NCBI RefSeq assembly: GCF_009758415.1
Contig: NZ_WQRF01000001.1
Coordinates: forward strand, 186,001 to 250,000
Direction of reading: 5' to 3'
DNA from: Devosia marina
Lineage (GTDB): Bacteria > Pseudomonadota > Alphaproteobacteria > Rhizobiales > Devosiaceae
Length of the DNA stretch: 64,000 bases
The stretch's first letter is position 1. Each line of letters opens with the position of its first letter. A program made the position numbers and the translations under genes. Of the stretch, positions 26,401 to 35,460 are shown one piece after another. Below the pieces are notes generated by a model that was not told the DNA's origin, ran no database searches, and saw only the letters and a program-made list of their open reading frames with translations.

Positions 26401-28560
26401 TCAAAGACCGGCCGGTCCCGATCCGGGTGCCTGTGCGGTTTCGCGAACAGTGGCGGTGCCCGCGCTGGCCGCTTCCAGGCGATCTGCCAGATCGAGCAAT
26501 TTGCGGGCGGCGGCCGGCTTGAGGCTGGGTGGCCGCTCGATCACTTCTTCGAGTTGGTCAGGGTCTGCGTCCGCAATTATTGGCTGCGGCGGTTCGAAAT
26601 CGACGCCGAAGACCGGCATGACTTCGATATTGGTATGGGCAAAAGCCATGAACTTCTGCCATGCCGTGGCGGGCAGGGAACCGCCGGTGAGATTATTGGT
26701 CGGCCTATAGTCGTCATTGCCGAACCAGACGGCGGCCACGTAATTGCCGGTGAACCCACAGAACCATGCATCGCGATAAGACGTGGTGGTGCCGGTCTTG
26801 CCCAACGCAGGCACGCCCTCCACTGCCGCCCGCCGGCCTGTGCCACCGGTCACCACGGTATGCATCATCTGGTTCATATAGGAGACGGTCTGTTCCGAGA
26901 GCACGCGTTCGCGCGGGCCATCAGCGTCGCGTTCCCAGACGAGCTGTTCACCAAGCGTCGTCATGCGGGTCAGGCCATAGGCCTGGGTCTTGAAGCCGCG
27001 ATTGGCAAAGACAGCATAGGAGCTGGTCATGTCCAGCACTGAAACGGAGGCCACCCCGAGCGCCAGCGAGCGCGTGACGGGGTATTCCTGCCGCAAACCC
27101 ATGCGATAGCTGAGTTGGGCGATTGCATCGCGCCCAGTCTTGATCGAGAGGGTGACGGGCACGGTGTTGATCGACGCGGCAAAGGCGCTGAGCAGGGTCG
27201 TCTGGCCACGATAGGAGCGGCCGTAATTTTGCGGGCACCAATCGCCAATGCAGACCGGTCGGTCCGAAATCGTGTCGCTGGGTGTCAGGCCAAGCTGCTC
27301 GAAAGCTTCCGCATAGACGAAGGGCTTGTAGGATGATCCGGGCTGGCGGGTAGAAACGATGGCGCGGTTGAACTGGCTCTTGGCATAGTCCGTGCCGCCT
27401 ACCATGGCGCGGATGGCGCCCTGGGTGTCGGTGACGACCATGGCGCCCTGTTCGACGCGAAATTGCTCGCCCTGCTCGCGAATGACCGAGGTAATCGCTT
27501 CCTCGGCATAGGATTGCAGCGTGGTATCGATCGTGGTGCGGACAATGAAATTATTGCCCGGCGCATTGGTGGTTTCAATGATCGCCTTGGCTTCCTCGAA
27601 CGCCCAGTCGAGGAAGTAGTTGGGAGAGTTGATGTCGTCGCTGCGATCAATGGCAGATGCAGGATGGCGGCGGGCCGCGGTGACCTGTCCTTCGGTGAGA
27701 AAGCCCGAGGCCACGAGATTTGTCAGCACCAGATTGGCGCGGCCGCGCGCGGCAGCCAGATCAATATGAGGCGCGTAATTCCCTGGCGCCTTGAACATGC
27801 CGGCAAGCATGGCGGCCTCAGCCAGACTGATATCCTGCACACGCTTGCCGAAATAGAATTCAGCGGCGGCCGTAACGCCATAATTGCCGCCACCCATATA
27901 GGCGCGGTCGAAATAGAGCTTGAGGATCTGGTCCTTGGAGTAGTTCCATTCGAGCCACACGGACAGGAACGCCTCGACGATCTTACGCTCCAGCGTGCGC
28001 TCGGAGGAAAGGAACAGGTTCTTGGCCAACTGCTGGGTAATCGAGGACCCGCCCTGGGTGCCGCGATCGCCCTGCGCATTGCTCATCAGGGCACGCAATG
28101 TGCCCACTACGTCGATGCCGAAATGCTCGTAGAAGCGCCGGTCCTCGGTGGCCAGGGTCGCCTTGAGCAGATAGTCGGGCATCTGGTCGAGGGCGACACT
28201 GTCATCCGAGCGGATGCCTCGCCGGCCAATCTCATTGCCGAATCGATCCATGAACACGACCGAATAATCTTCGGCCTTGTTGAAGGCACCGCGATCGATG
28301 ATGTCAAAAGCGGGCAAGGCGAGGGCGGTCATCAAAACAGCGCCAATAGCGCCGAAACTGAAGGCGTCGGACAGAATTTCGACGAAAAAGCGCTTTATGC
28401 CCGCAACGTGAAATCGGGACATGAAATCCTGGTAGCGGGTGTAACCACGGCCCAGGGTCTGCCAGAATTCATAGAGTGAGGAATCGAGCCAAGCGTCGGC
28501 CGCCAGCATGCCGGCTTTTGGCTTGCGTTTCTTTTCCTTGGTGTAGAATGGATCCTGCAC
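26401..28560 (-). CDS. Class A penicillin-binding protein (PBP1 type)
   Basis: This bifunctional peptidoglycan synthase is inner-membrane anchored by a hydrophobic segment (FSFGAIGAVLMTALALPAFD). The GT51 transglycosylase domain (about 110-290) has the catalytic Glu in ATEDRRFYEHFGID and the GGSSITQQLAKNLF motif. The transpeptidase domain (about 370-650) has the SxxK active site in RQPGSSYKPFVYAEAF, SxN in AASINTVPV and KTG in ALGKTGTTTSYRDAWF. GTG 28560 (VQDPFYTKEKKRKPK) is the likely start, giving 719 residues; the frame is open further upstream but without family similarity. It is a monocistronic unit divergent from ycgN. Confidence 0.92.
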   Translation of the reverse strand: MQDPFYTKEKKRKPKAGMLAADAWLDSSLYEFWQTLGRGYTRYQDFMSRFHVAGIKRFFVEILSDAFSFGAIGAVLMTALALPAFDIIDRGAFNKAEDYSVVFMDRFGNEIGRRGIRSDDSVALDQMPDYLLKATLATEDRRFYEHFGIDVVGTLRALMSNAQGDRGTQGGSSITQQLAKNLFLSSERTLERKIVEAFLSVWLEWNYSKDQILKLYFDRAYMGGGNYGVTAAAEFYFGKRVQDISLAEAAMLAGMFKAPGNYAPHIDLAAARGRANLVLTNLVASGFLTEGQVTAARRHPASAIDRSDDINSPNYFLDWAFEEAKAIIETTNAPGNNFIVRTTIDTTLQSYAEEAITSVIREQGEQFRVEQGAMVVTDTQGAIRAMVGGTDYAKSQFNRAIVSTRQPGSSYKPFVYAEAFEQLGLTPSDTISDRPVCIGDWCPQNYGRSYRGQTTLLSAFAASINTVPVTLSIKTGRDAIAQLSYRMGLRQEYPVTRSLALGVASVSVLDMTSSYAVFANRGFKTQAYGLTRMTTLGEQLVWERDADGPRERVLSEQTVSYMNQMMHTVVTGGTGRRAAVEGVPALGKTGTTTSYRDAWFCGFTGNYVAAVWFGNDDYRPTNNLTGGSLPATAWQKFMAFAHTNIEVMPVFGVDFEPPQPIIADADPDQLEEVIERPPSLKPAAARKLLDLADRLEAASAGTATVRETAQAPGSGPAGL

Positions 28561-28694
28561 TTTGCACCCCGACGCCCCGCTATGGGGAGGATTGTCCGCA
28601 AAACCCGGACAAGGCAACGCAATCGCTGGAATATGATTGCATTGGTCCGCCCGCAAGCGCAAACCGGCAACAGCATGAATGGCAAACGGTAAAT

Positions 28695-29150
28695 ATGGCC
28701 TTCTGGGAAGAAAAGTCGCTTGAGCAAATGTCTCCAGCCGAATGGGAAGCTTTGTGCGACGGCTGCGGACGCTGCTGCCTGATCAAGCTTGAGGACGAGG
28801 ATAGCGGCACGCTCATCACTTCGGATGTGCGTTGCAAGCTGCTCGATGGAGACAGCTGCGCCTGTTCAAACTATCCCCGGCGCAAAGAAATCGTGCCAGA
28901 CTGCATCAAGCTGACGCCGGAGAACGTACGGGAAATCCCCTGGATACCCACGACTTGCGCATACCGCCGTCTGGCCGAGGGCAAAGGGCTGGCCTGGTGG
29001 CATCCGCTGGTTTCGGGCGATCCGCAAACCGTGGTGGATGTGGGCGTTTCGGTCAAAGGGCGCACGTTTCTGGAAACGGAAATTGATGCTGAGGAATGGG
29101 AAGAACATGCGGTGGACTGGCCCGAATGGGAGCCGCCGGAAAGCCTTTGA
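28695..29150 (+). CDS. YcgN/UPF0260 family cysteine-cluster protein
   Basis: ATG 28695 (MAFWEEKSLEQMSPAEWEALC) is the conserved N-terminus; the frame upstream overlaps the promoter region of the penicillin-binding gene. The 151-residue protein carries the CxxCxxCC cluster in LCDGCGRCCLIK and further cysteines in RCKLLDGDSCACSNYP and PDCIKLTP, a pattern expected to bind Fe-S or zinc. The rest follows UPF0260, with IPWIPTTCAYRRLAEGKGLAWWHPL in parts. Its function is unknown. Confidence 0.88.
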   Translation: MAFWEEKSLEQMSPAEWEALCDGCGRCCLIKLEDEDSGTLITSDVRCKLLDGDSCACSNYPRRKEIVPDCIKLTPENVREIPWIPTTCAYRRLAEGKGLAWWHPLVSGDPQTVVDVGVSVKGRTFLETEIDAEEWEEHAVDWPEWEPPESL

Positions 29151-29226
29151 TGTGAAGTGCTTACCTGCTGTTAACCATAAGTGTGGCCTGATTGGCCCAA
29201 TCGGGTAACGGCCCAGGATAGGCTAG

Positions 29227-29865
29227 ATGAACAGAGTGACCATGAGCGGCAGTGAAGGGCTTTGGGCGCGCATTCGTACAGCGCTGGCGCGTGGTAACGA
29301 AGCGCGGGAGCCTGCCTATGGCCACGCCGCTATCCCCCGCAATCCCAACAAGAAACCCCGCCTGGCGCAGCGCATCGACGAAGAATTGCGGCGCGGCTGG
29401 AGCCATTGCGCCGAGCGCAACGTGTCGCTGTGCGTTCTGGCTCTCGAGATCGATCGCTATGCCGAATATTTCGCGGCCTACGGTCGCGAGGCAGTCGAGG
29501 AGTGCGTCGAATCGATCGAAGAGACAGTCCAGGCGCAGCTCTCTCGTGGAGCCGACATTTGTCTGCGCAGCGGCCAGACGGGTTTCGTGGTGGTTCTGCC
29601 CGACATGCCGGCCCTGATGGCCCGCGATCTGGCCAGCCGGATTGCCGGTGCATTGCGCCGCGAAGGCATTCCCAACCGCGAAAGCCACGCGGGCCAGGTA
29701 ACGCTGAGCACCGGGATTGCCGTGGTCAATCCGCAGGGCAAACTGGATCGCTCCGTGCTCAATGCCGCCTCGCAGGCGGTCAAGAAGGCGCAGCGGCGCG
29801 GGTTGGCGCGGCTGGAAGTCATGGATTTGCGCGGGCGTGACGATAAACGGCGTAAGGCCGCCTGA
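29227..29865 (+). CDS. Small protein with a degenerate GGDEF domain
   Basis: The 212-residue protein resembles a diguanylate cyclase domain in its strand and helix order (LCVLALEIDRYAEYFAAYGREAVEE, then CLRSGQTGFVVVLPDM, then VTLSTGIAVV and a C-terminal ASQAVKKAQRRGLARL). The catalytic GGDEF position reads GQTGF, so the Asp and Glu needed for catalysis are lost. It has no membrane segment or sensory domain. It may be an effector, a scaffold or a relic. ATG 29242 is an alternative start. The C-terminal tail is strongly basic. Confidence 0.65.
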   Translation: MNRVTMSGSEGLWARIRTALARGNEAREPAYGHAAIPRNPNKKPRLAQRIDEELRRGWSHCAERNVSLCVLALEIDRYAEYFAAYGREAVEECVESIEETVQAQLSRGADICLRSGQTGFVVVLPDMPALMARDLASRIAGALRREGIPNRESHAGQVTLSTGIAVVNPQGKLDRSVLNAASQAVKKAQRRGLARLEVMDLRGRDDKRRKAA

Positions 29866-29958
29866 TATCCCAATGGTTGCCAAGGCAACCGGATGCCCTT
29901 AAGAGACCCGTCCCCGCGCGGCAGGCGCGGCCACTTCCCCTTATGCGGACGGCTCGCC

Positions 29959-31218
29959 ATGACAAGATCCTGTGGCCTGGATTTTGGCACATCCAATTCG
30001 ACTCTGGGGCAGACCGATGCCCGCGGGCACCCCGTATTGGTGCCGCTGGAGGCGGACGAACGGACTTTGCCCAGTGTATTGTTTTTCAACTTCGAAGACG
30101 ATCAGCTCTATTATGGGCGGGCCGCAGTGGCCGAATATGTCAGCGGTGCTGATGGCCGGTTGATGCGCTCGCTCAAAAGCGTCCTGGGCACAGCGCTTTT
30201 CGCCGATACGACCCGTGTGAAGAAGCGGCGCCTCGGCTTTGGCGAAATTATCGGCACCTATGTCGGGGAGATCAAGCGGCGCGCCGAGGCCGCACTGGGT
30301 CATGAACTGACCAGCGTTGTGATGGGGCGCCCGGTGCATTTCGTGGATGACGACCCGGTGGCCGATGGGGATGCGCAGGGCCAGCTTGAGGCCGCAGTGC
30401 GGGCCCAGGGATTTGACGAGATTGCATTCCAGTTCGAACCGATTGCGGCGGCGCTCGACTATGAGAGGCAGGTCACCGGCGAACGCATTGCCCTGATCGT
30501 CGATCTGGGCGGTGGCACATCGGACTTCTCCCTGGTGCGCGTTTCGCCTGATCGTGCGGGCCGTGCGGACCGAAGCGACGATATTCTCGCAACGGCCGGC
30601 GTGCATATCGGCGGCACGGATTTCGACCGGCTGCTGGCCATGAGCCGGGTGATGCCCGAGCTTGGTCTTGGCTCGCGGACCCTCGACGGCAAGCGGCATC
30701 TGCCGGTGGCGCCCTATGTCGATCTTTCCACCTGGCACCGGATCAACAGGCTCTATGACGCCAAGGCACAACGCGATCTGCGCTCGACCATCCGGGAGGC
30801 CCAGGAGGCGGAAAAGGTCAAGGCATTTGTAGCGCTGGTGGAAGAACGGTTGGGCCACCGCCTCGTCGGAGCCGTGGAGGAGGCCAAGATTGCGCTCTCG
30901 GATCAAGAGGTCGTTTCCTTTTCCTTCAAAGTGCGGGATCACAGCATCACGACAGAGATGACGAGCGCGCAGTTGGCCGACGCGCTGGCACCGTCCATCG
31001 GAAGATTGGAGGGAACAATCGGTGAGACCTTGCGCGTGGCCGGTATTGCTGCGGCGCAGGTAGACAGCCTGATACTGACGGGCGGGTCGACACTGGTGCC
31101 GGCCGTTGCGGGCAGATTGAGCGCACTTTTCCCCGAAGCCGAGATTGTCCGCACCGATGTGCTGGGCAGTGTCGGGTTGGGTCTGGCGCTAGAAGCACGG
31201 CGGGTTTTTGGTCCCTAG
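29959..31218 (+). CDS. yegD: YegD-like Hsp70-family ATPase
   Basis: A 419-residue protein with an actin/Hsp70 ATPase fold but without the DnaK substrate-binding domain. Visible nucleotide motifs are phosphate 1 (GLDFGTSNSTLG), phosphate 2 (LIVDLGGGTSDFSLVRV) and the adenosine motif (LILTGGSTLVPAV). FQFEPIAAALDYE aligns with the connect-1 region. ATG 29959 begins just before the first motif. YegD proteins are putative chaperones without a known client. No DnaJ or GrpE partner is nearby. Confidence 0.85.
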   Translation: MTRSCGLDFGTSNSTLGQTDARGHPVLVPLEADERTLPSVLFFNFEDDQLYYGRAAVAEYVSGADGRLMRSLKSVLGTALFADTTRVKKRRLGFGEIIGTYVGEIKRRAEAALGHELTSVVMGRPVHFVDDDPVADGDAQGQLEAAVRAQGFDEIAFQFEPIAAALDYERQVTGERIALIVDLGGGTSDFSLVRVSPDRAGRADRSDDILATAGVHIGGTDFDRLLAMSRVMPELGLGSRTLDGKRHLPVAPYVDLSTWHRINRLYDAKAQRDLRSTIREAQEAEKVKAFVALVEERLGHRLVGAVEEAKIALSDQEVVSFSFKVRDHSITTEMTSAQLADALAPSIGRLEGTIGETLRVAGIAAAQVDSLILTGGSTLVPAVAGRLSALFPEAEIVRTDVLGSVGLGLALEARRVFGP

Positions 31219-31284
31219 AAGTTTGGACCGTCTGGGCGCAACCAATCCCTTGCGGTAAGACTTACCTTCAAAGGGGAAAAATCC

Positions 31285-32505
31285 ATGAGTCAGATCGCGT
31301 TCAAGTTGCGGCAGATGGTCCAGAAGATGTGGTTTCTGCCGGCCGCATTCTCATTGGTCGCCGTCCTGACCGTGGTAATCGCCTTCGTGATGTCGGGTTT
31401 GGTGCCCGATAAATTGCCGTTCACGTTGTCGTCCGAAGCCGTGGAATCGATCCTGACGGTGCTTGCCTCAAGCCTGTTGACGGTGGCGGTGTTCTCGCTT
31501 TCCACGATTGTGAGCGCCCTGTCGAGCGCTTCAGCCTCTACAACGCCCAGGGCTGTGCCGCTTATTGTTGGAGATCGTAGCGCGCAGACGTCGATCTCGG
31601 TGTTCATCGGGGCGTTTCTCTTTTCGATTGTCGGCATTATCGGGCTCTCCGCCAACATCTACAGCGAAGCGGGGCGTCTCCTGCTGTTCGCCGTGACCTT
31701 GGCAGTGGTGGTCCTGGTGGTCGCTGCGCTAATACGCTGGATTGGACAGATGTCCTCCATCGGTCGGGTGGCGGAAACGGTCAGCAAGGCTGGTACGGCG
31801 ACTGAGAAGGCTTTCCGGACGGTGCCCGGAGACGGTCTGCTAGGGTGCCGCCCGCTCAGCGGAAAGCCGTCTGGCGAGCCCATCTTTTCCCGCAAGACTG
31901 GCTATGTGCAACACATAGATCTTTCGCGCCTGCAGGAGTTGGCGCATGAACACGAACTGCTGATCTCCATCACCGCGCGTCCGGGCGCCTATGCAGCGCC
32001 TGACCGTCCACTTGTGCTCGTCGCCGGTACGCTCGAGGACGATATGGCGGACAGATTGGCCAGTGCTTTCACCGTGGGCGCCGGCCGAACTTTCGACAGT
32101 GACCCGCGCTTTGGGCTGATCGTGCTGGCCGAGATCGGAAGCAAGGCACTGTCACCAGGTATCAACGATCCCGGCACTGCCATCGCAGTCGTGAGCACGC
32201 TGGTGCGTGTGCTGGCGGAGCGGCCCGTCGAGGACAGTGAGCTCAAATACGAGCGGTTGCTGGTGGCGCCGCTGGACCCGGATGATCTCATGGCCGATTC
32301 CTTCCGACCGATCGCAAGGGACGGGGCTGGTAGCATTGAAGTGATGTTGCGGATGATTGCGGGCCTGAAGACCTTGGCGCACTGCCGGCCAGAAATGGAG
32401 GAGGCAGCCAGGGGCATGATCGCCGACGCGCTGGAGCGTGGCCTGACGGCAATGAGCGCAAAGAGCGACCAAGCGGCGCTCAAGGCGGCCGCCCAGATGG
32501 CATAG
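31285..32505 (+). CDS. DUF2254 family membrane protein
   Basis: The 406-residue protein has four hydrophobic segments in the first 150 residues (FLPAAFSLVAVLTVVIAFVM, ILTVLASSLLTVAVFSL, VFIGAFLFSIVGIIGL, LLLFAVTLAVVVLVVAALI). A cytoplasmic part follows with the DUF2254 signatures TGYVQHIDLSRLQELA and FGLIVLAEIGSKALSPGIND. AAAGGGGAAAA upstream of the ATG is a good ribosome site. The function is unknown. It is the last ordinary gene before the GTA remnant. Confidence 0.85.
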   Translation: MSQIAFKLRQMVQKMWFLPAAFSLVAVLTVVIAFVMSGLVPDKLPFTLSSEAVESILTVLASSLLTVAVFSLSTIVSALSSASASTTPRAVPLIVGDRSAQTSISVFIGAFLFSIVGIIGLSANIYSEAGRLLLFAVTLAVVVLVVAALIRWIGQMSSIGRVAETVSKAGTATEKAFRTVPGDGLLGCRPLSGKPSGEPIFSRKTGYVQHIDLSRLQELAHEHELLISITARPGAYAAPDRPLVLVAGTLEDDMADRLASAFTVGAGRTFDSDPRFGLIVLAEIGSKALSPGINDPGTAIAVVSTLVRVLAERPVEDSELKYERLLVAPLDPDDLMADSFRPIARDGAGSIEVMLRMIAGLKTLAHCRPEMEEAARGMIADALERGLTAMSAKSDQAALKAAAQMA

Positions 32506-32720
32506 AAGGTTTGGCCATTCTTTGGCCTCCAGCCACGCGGCCATCGACCCTGGCTCTCGTGGCCGTCTGACCTAAGTTTCTTCCACCCGAAGGATGTCAC
32601 GGCTGCGCCGCCCGGCTCCAAGTTATCCCCGCGTGACGCTGGTCTGTTATTGTTCAGGCATGGTCGACGAATTGGGTCGATGAGGGGGCGGTAAGCCCCG
32701 GCAATTCAGGACATGATGGT

Positions 32721-33143
32721 ATGGAAAGCCCTGACGATTTCGAGCGGCAAGCGCCGCCCGACTGGCAGACTATTCGCGCCGAATATGAAGGGCGGCTGTT
32801 CGAGCCAAAGACCATCTGCAAGCGCCACGGCATCACCGTGTCGCAGCTGCGTTACCGCCGCCAATGCGAAGGTTGGCTCAGCCAGCGCGAGCGCAGGCCG
32901 AAAGAGGCGGTGCTGGTGTCGCGGATGCTCAAGGTGCTCGAAAGACAGATAAGAGATTTGGAAATGGCCAGAAATGAACCGGTGGAGAAACGCACGAACA
33001 CCTTGGCCACGCAGGTCAAGACACTGGACAAGTTGATCGAACTGGGTGCGGCCGAGCGCAATGTGGACCCTGCCAGCCGCAAGGACATGACCGATCTGCG
33101 GGCCAAACTCGTCAAGCGCCTTGACCAGTTCAAGTCCCGCTAG
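32721..33143 (+). CDS. GTA-type small terminase (TerS, gp1)
   Basis: A 140-residue protein matching the small terminase-like first gene of RcGTA-type clusters. An N-terminal helix-turn-helix (TICKRHGITVSQLRYRRQCEGW) is followed by a long charged helical part (VLERQIRDLEMARNEPVEKR) and a C-terminal ALxTQVKTLDKLIELG-type segment (LATQVKTLDKLIELGAAE). TerS directs DNA packaging together with TerL. It overlaps the downstream terminase-tail fusion by 23 bases. A weak AGGA precedes the ATG. It appears intact although the rest of the cluster is gone. Confidence 0.75.
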   Translation: MESPDDFERQAPPDWQTIRAEYEGRLFEPKTICKRHGITVSQLRYRRQCEGWLSQRERRPKEAVLVSRMLKVLERQIRDLEMARNEPVEKRTNTLATQVKTLDKLIELGAAERNVDPASRKDMTDLRAKLVKRLDQFKSR

Positions 33144-35460
33144 CTCGCAGGCCGAGGTCGACGCGCTTGGAGACGACGAGGTCGAAGCCCAATATTACAA
33201 TTGGCAGAAATGGGCCTTCGCCAAGCAATTGCCGCCCGATGGCGACTGGACGACCTGGCTGCTGATGGGCGGACGCGGTTCGGGCAAGACCCGGGCCGGT
33301 GCCGAATGGGTGCGGCAACTGGCGCGCCAGCGGATATCGCCCATCGCGCTGGTGGGTGAAACGATGACCGAAGCGTTGGACATCATGGTGCGCGGCGAAA
33401 GCGGTCTTATGGCTGTGCATAGGGACGATGAGCGGCCCACCTTGTGGGGCAAGAACCATTTGCGCTGGCCCAATGGAGCCGAAGCAACGATCTTGACGGC
33501 ATCGGACCCCGAACGCTTTCGTGGACCGCAATTCGCGGCGGCCTGGTGCGATGAAATCGGGTGCGGCGCCGTCGACAAGGGTGCCAACCAGCCCAATATT
33601 TTCGGTGACAACAAGAGCGCCGAAGACGGGCGGCCCTATTTCTCGGCTGGCACCCCGGACGCGCTGATCCAGCGGCAGGTGCTGCGGGCGCATCACCAGC
33701 GTTGGAACGATTCGACCCTCAATCCGGCCGGCATGGTCGATCCTGAACGGCTCTATTGCTGGACCTGGGACGCACGGCCGTATCCGGTCTTCCCGGCGCT
33801 GACAGAGGTTTGGTCCGACGGCACCAATCATGCGACCGGCCACTGGCTGACCGGGCGATTGGGTGGGCTGGCCAGCGACGAGTTGGCCCACGCCGTGGCA
33901 TCAGAGTTTGACAGCCTTGTTTTCGCTGCACCATCGGCACCCTTGATCGGCGGGCTGACTGTGTCAGGTGCTGGAACAGCCCGCGATGTCCTTGAGACCG
34001 TGTTTGACCTGACAGGGCAAAAGCTTGCCGCGCGTGGCGATGCAATGGTCGGCCTTGCGCAAGGTGCAGGAAAAGCGATTGAACTGGAATACGAGATCCT
34101 GGCCAGCACTGACGCGCCGGTACTGTTGCGGCGGCGCAGCGATGGTGCCGAAAAGCCGGCACGGCTGACGCTCGGGCATTTTGACCGGGAGCGGGATTAT
34201 CTGGCTGCGACGTCAGCGGCGATCCGGCCGGAACAGGGGCCGCTGGTCACCCAGAATTTGCCGGTCGTGCTCGATAGCGGCGCTGCCCGGCAAGCTGCTG
34301 AACGTCTGCTCGATCAACATGCCGCAGGCGGGGACAGGATCGAGTTTGCCCTGCCGCCGGGCCAGATTGCGCTTGAACCGGGCGACCGGGTATCCCTGTC
34401 TGGTCTCGCGGAGGGACCGTTCGAGATCACCGAAATTCGCGATGGTGCCGTCCGTCAAATCTCGGCCAGTGCGGTGCGACGCGGTGATGCTCTGGCCACA
34501 GGCATAGATCGACCGCGGGGCAACCGTCCGGCCATTATGCCTGTGGTGGCGCCGGTGGTGGTGGCGGCGCACCTGCCACCATTGCCGTCAGATCCACTGC
34601 GCAGCCGGCTGGTCCTGGGCGTCTATGCGGATCCCTGGCCGGGAGCTGTGGAGATCGTTGACGACGCAACGGGCACCCAATTGGCGCGGTTAAGTCGTCC
34701 GGCAGCAATCGGTGAACTGCTCACGCCGCTTGCCTCCGGACCTGAGGCGCAGTGGGATCGAGGGAACAGGCTCGATATACAGTTGAATGCAGGCCATCTC
34801 GCCGATGCGGAGCCATTGGCCGCACTGGCGGGCACGAACCGGGTCGCAGTCGAGACCGATGCCGGCGACTGGGAAGTTATCGGGTTTGCCAACTCAGAAC
34901 TGGTGACACCAGGGCAGTATCGTCTGACTGCGTTACTGCGGGGGCTGGAAGGCTCTGGGCATGCCATTGGCACTGCCTCGGCTGGACGTCGGGTGTTGGT
35001 CCTCAACCAGGCCGTGGTGACCTTGGCGGTGGAAACGGACTGGATTGGCGAAGGCCGCGACCTGCGCGCAACCACCACCGGAGGTGGCGCCGGAGAGATC
35101 GTGACAGTCGCCCCCGGGCCCGGTCCGGTGCTGCCTCTTCCCCCTGTCCATCTCAAAGGGTCGAGAGTGGCGGATGGATCGATCACGCTGCAATGGACCC
35201 GCCGCAGCCGGGCTGACGGCGATGGCTGGGGCGTGGCCGAACCACCGCTCGAATTCGCGCCGGAGAACTGGCAGGTCGAGATCGTGACCGGTGGCGTGAC
35301 GGTGAGAACTCTGAATGCGGTGCATTCCTCGGCCCTCTATCCGCTGGCCGACCAAGTCACCGACCACGGTGCTCCGGCGAGCAGTTTCACCTTCAATGTT
35401 CGACAAGTCAGCGCGGCGCTCGGTGCGGGCCATGGCGCGACGGGAGAGTTCCATGACTGA
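33121..35460 (+). pseudogene. In-frame fusion of GTA large terminase (N-part) and GTA gp15 tail/host-specificity protein (C-part)
   Basis: Residues 1-145 are a GTA/phage TerL ATPase lobe: NWQKWAFAKQLPP, Walker A GGRGSGKT (50-57), VGETMTEALDIMV, FRGPQFAAAW and a Walker B ending WCDE (142-145). From IGCGAVDKGANQPN (146 on) the sequence is the GTA TIM-barrel end of gp15 (WTWDARPYPVFPALTEVW), then its phage-tail_3 and C-terminal tail domains. TerL's motif C and nuclease, and all genes normally between gp2 and gp15, are absent. The frame stays open for 779 codons without a stop. The likely start is TTG 33121, inside terS, coupled by overlap. I read it as a deletion relic of an RcGTA-type cluster; a domesticated chimera cannot be excluded. 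Confidence 0.8.

Noticed and set aside
29161..29174. TTAC-N6-TTAA upstream of the degenerate GGDEF gene as a CtrA box
   Set aside because: The spacing is six instead of seven and one half-site is imperfect.
32660..32683. Seven-codon leader peptide and a short GGGGC/GCCCC hairpin before the GTA TerS gene
   Set aside because: No ribosome site, and the stem has only five base pairs; it cannot be told apart from chance.
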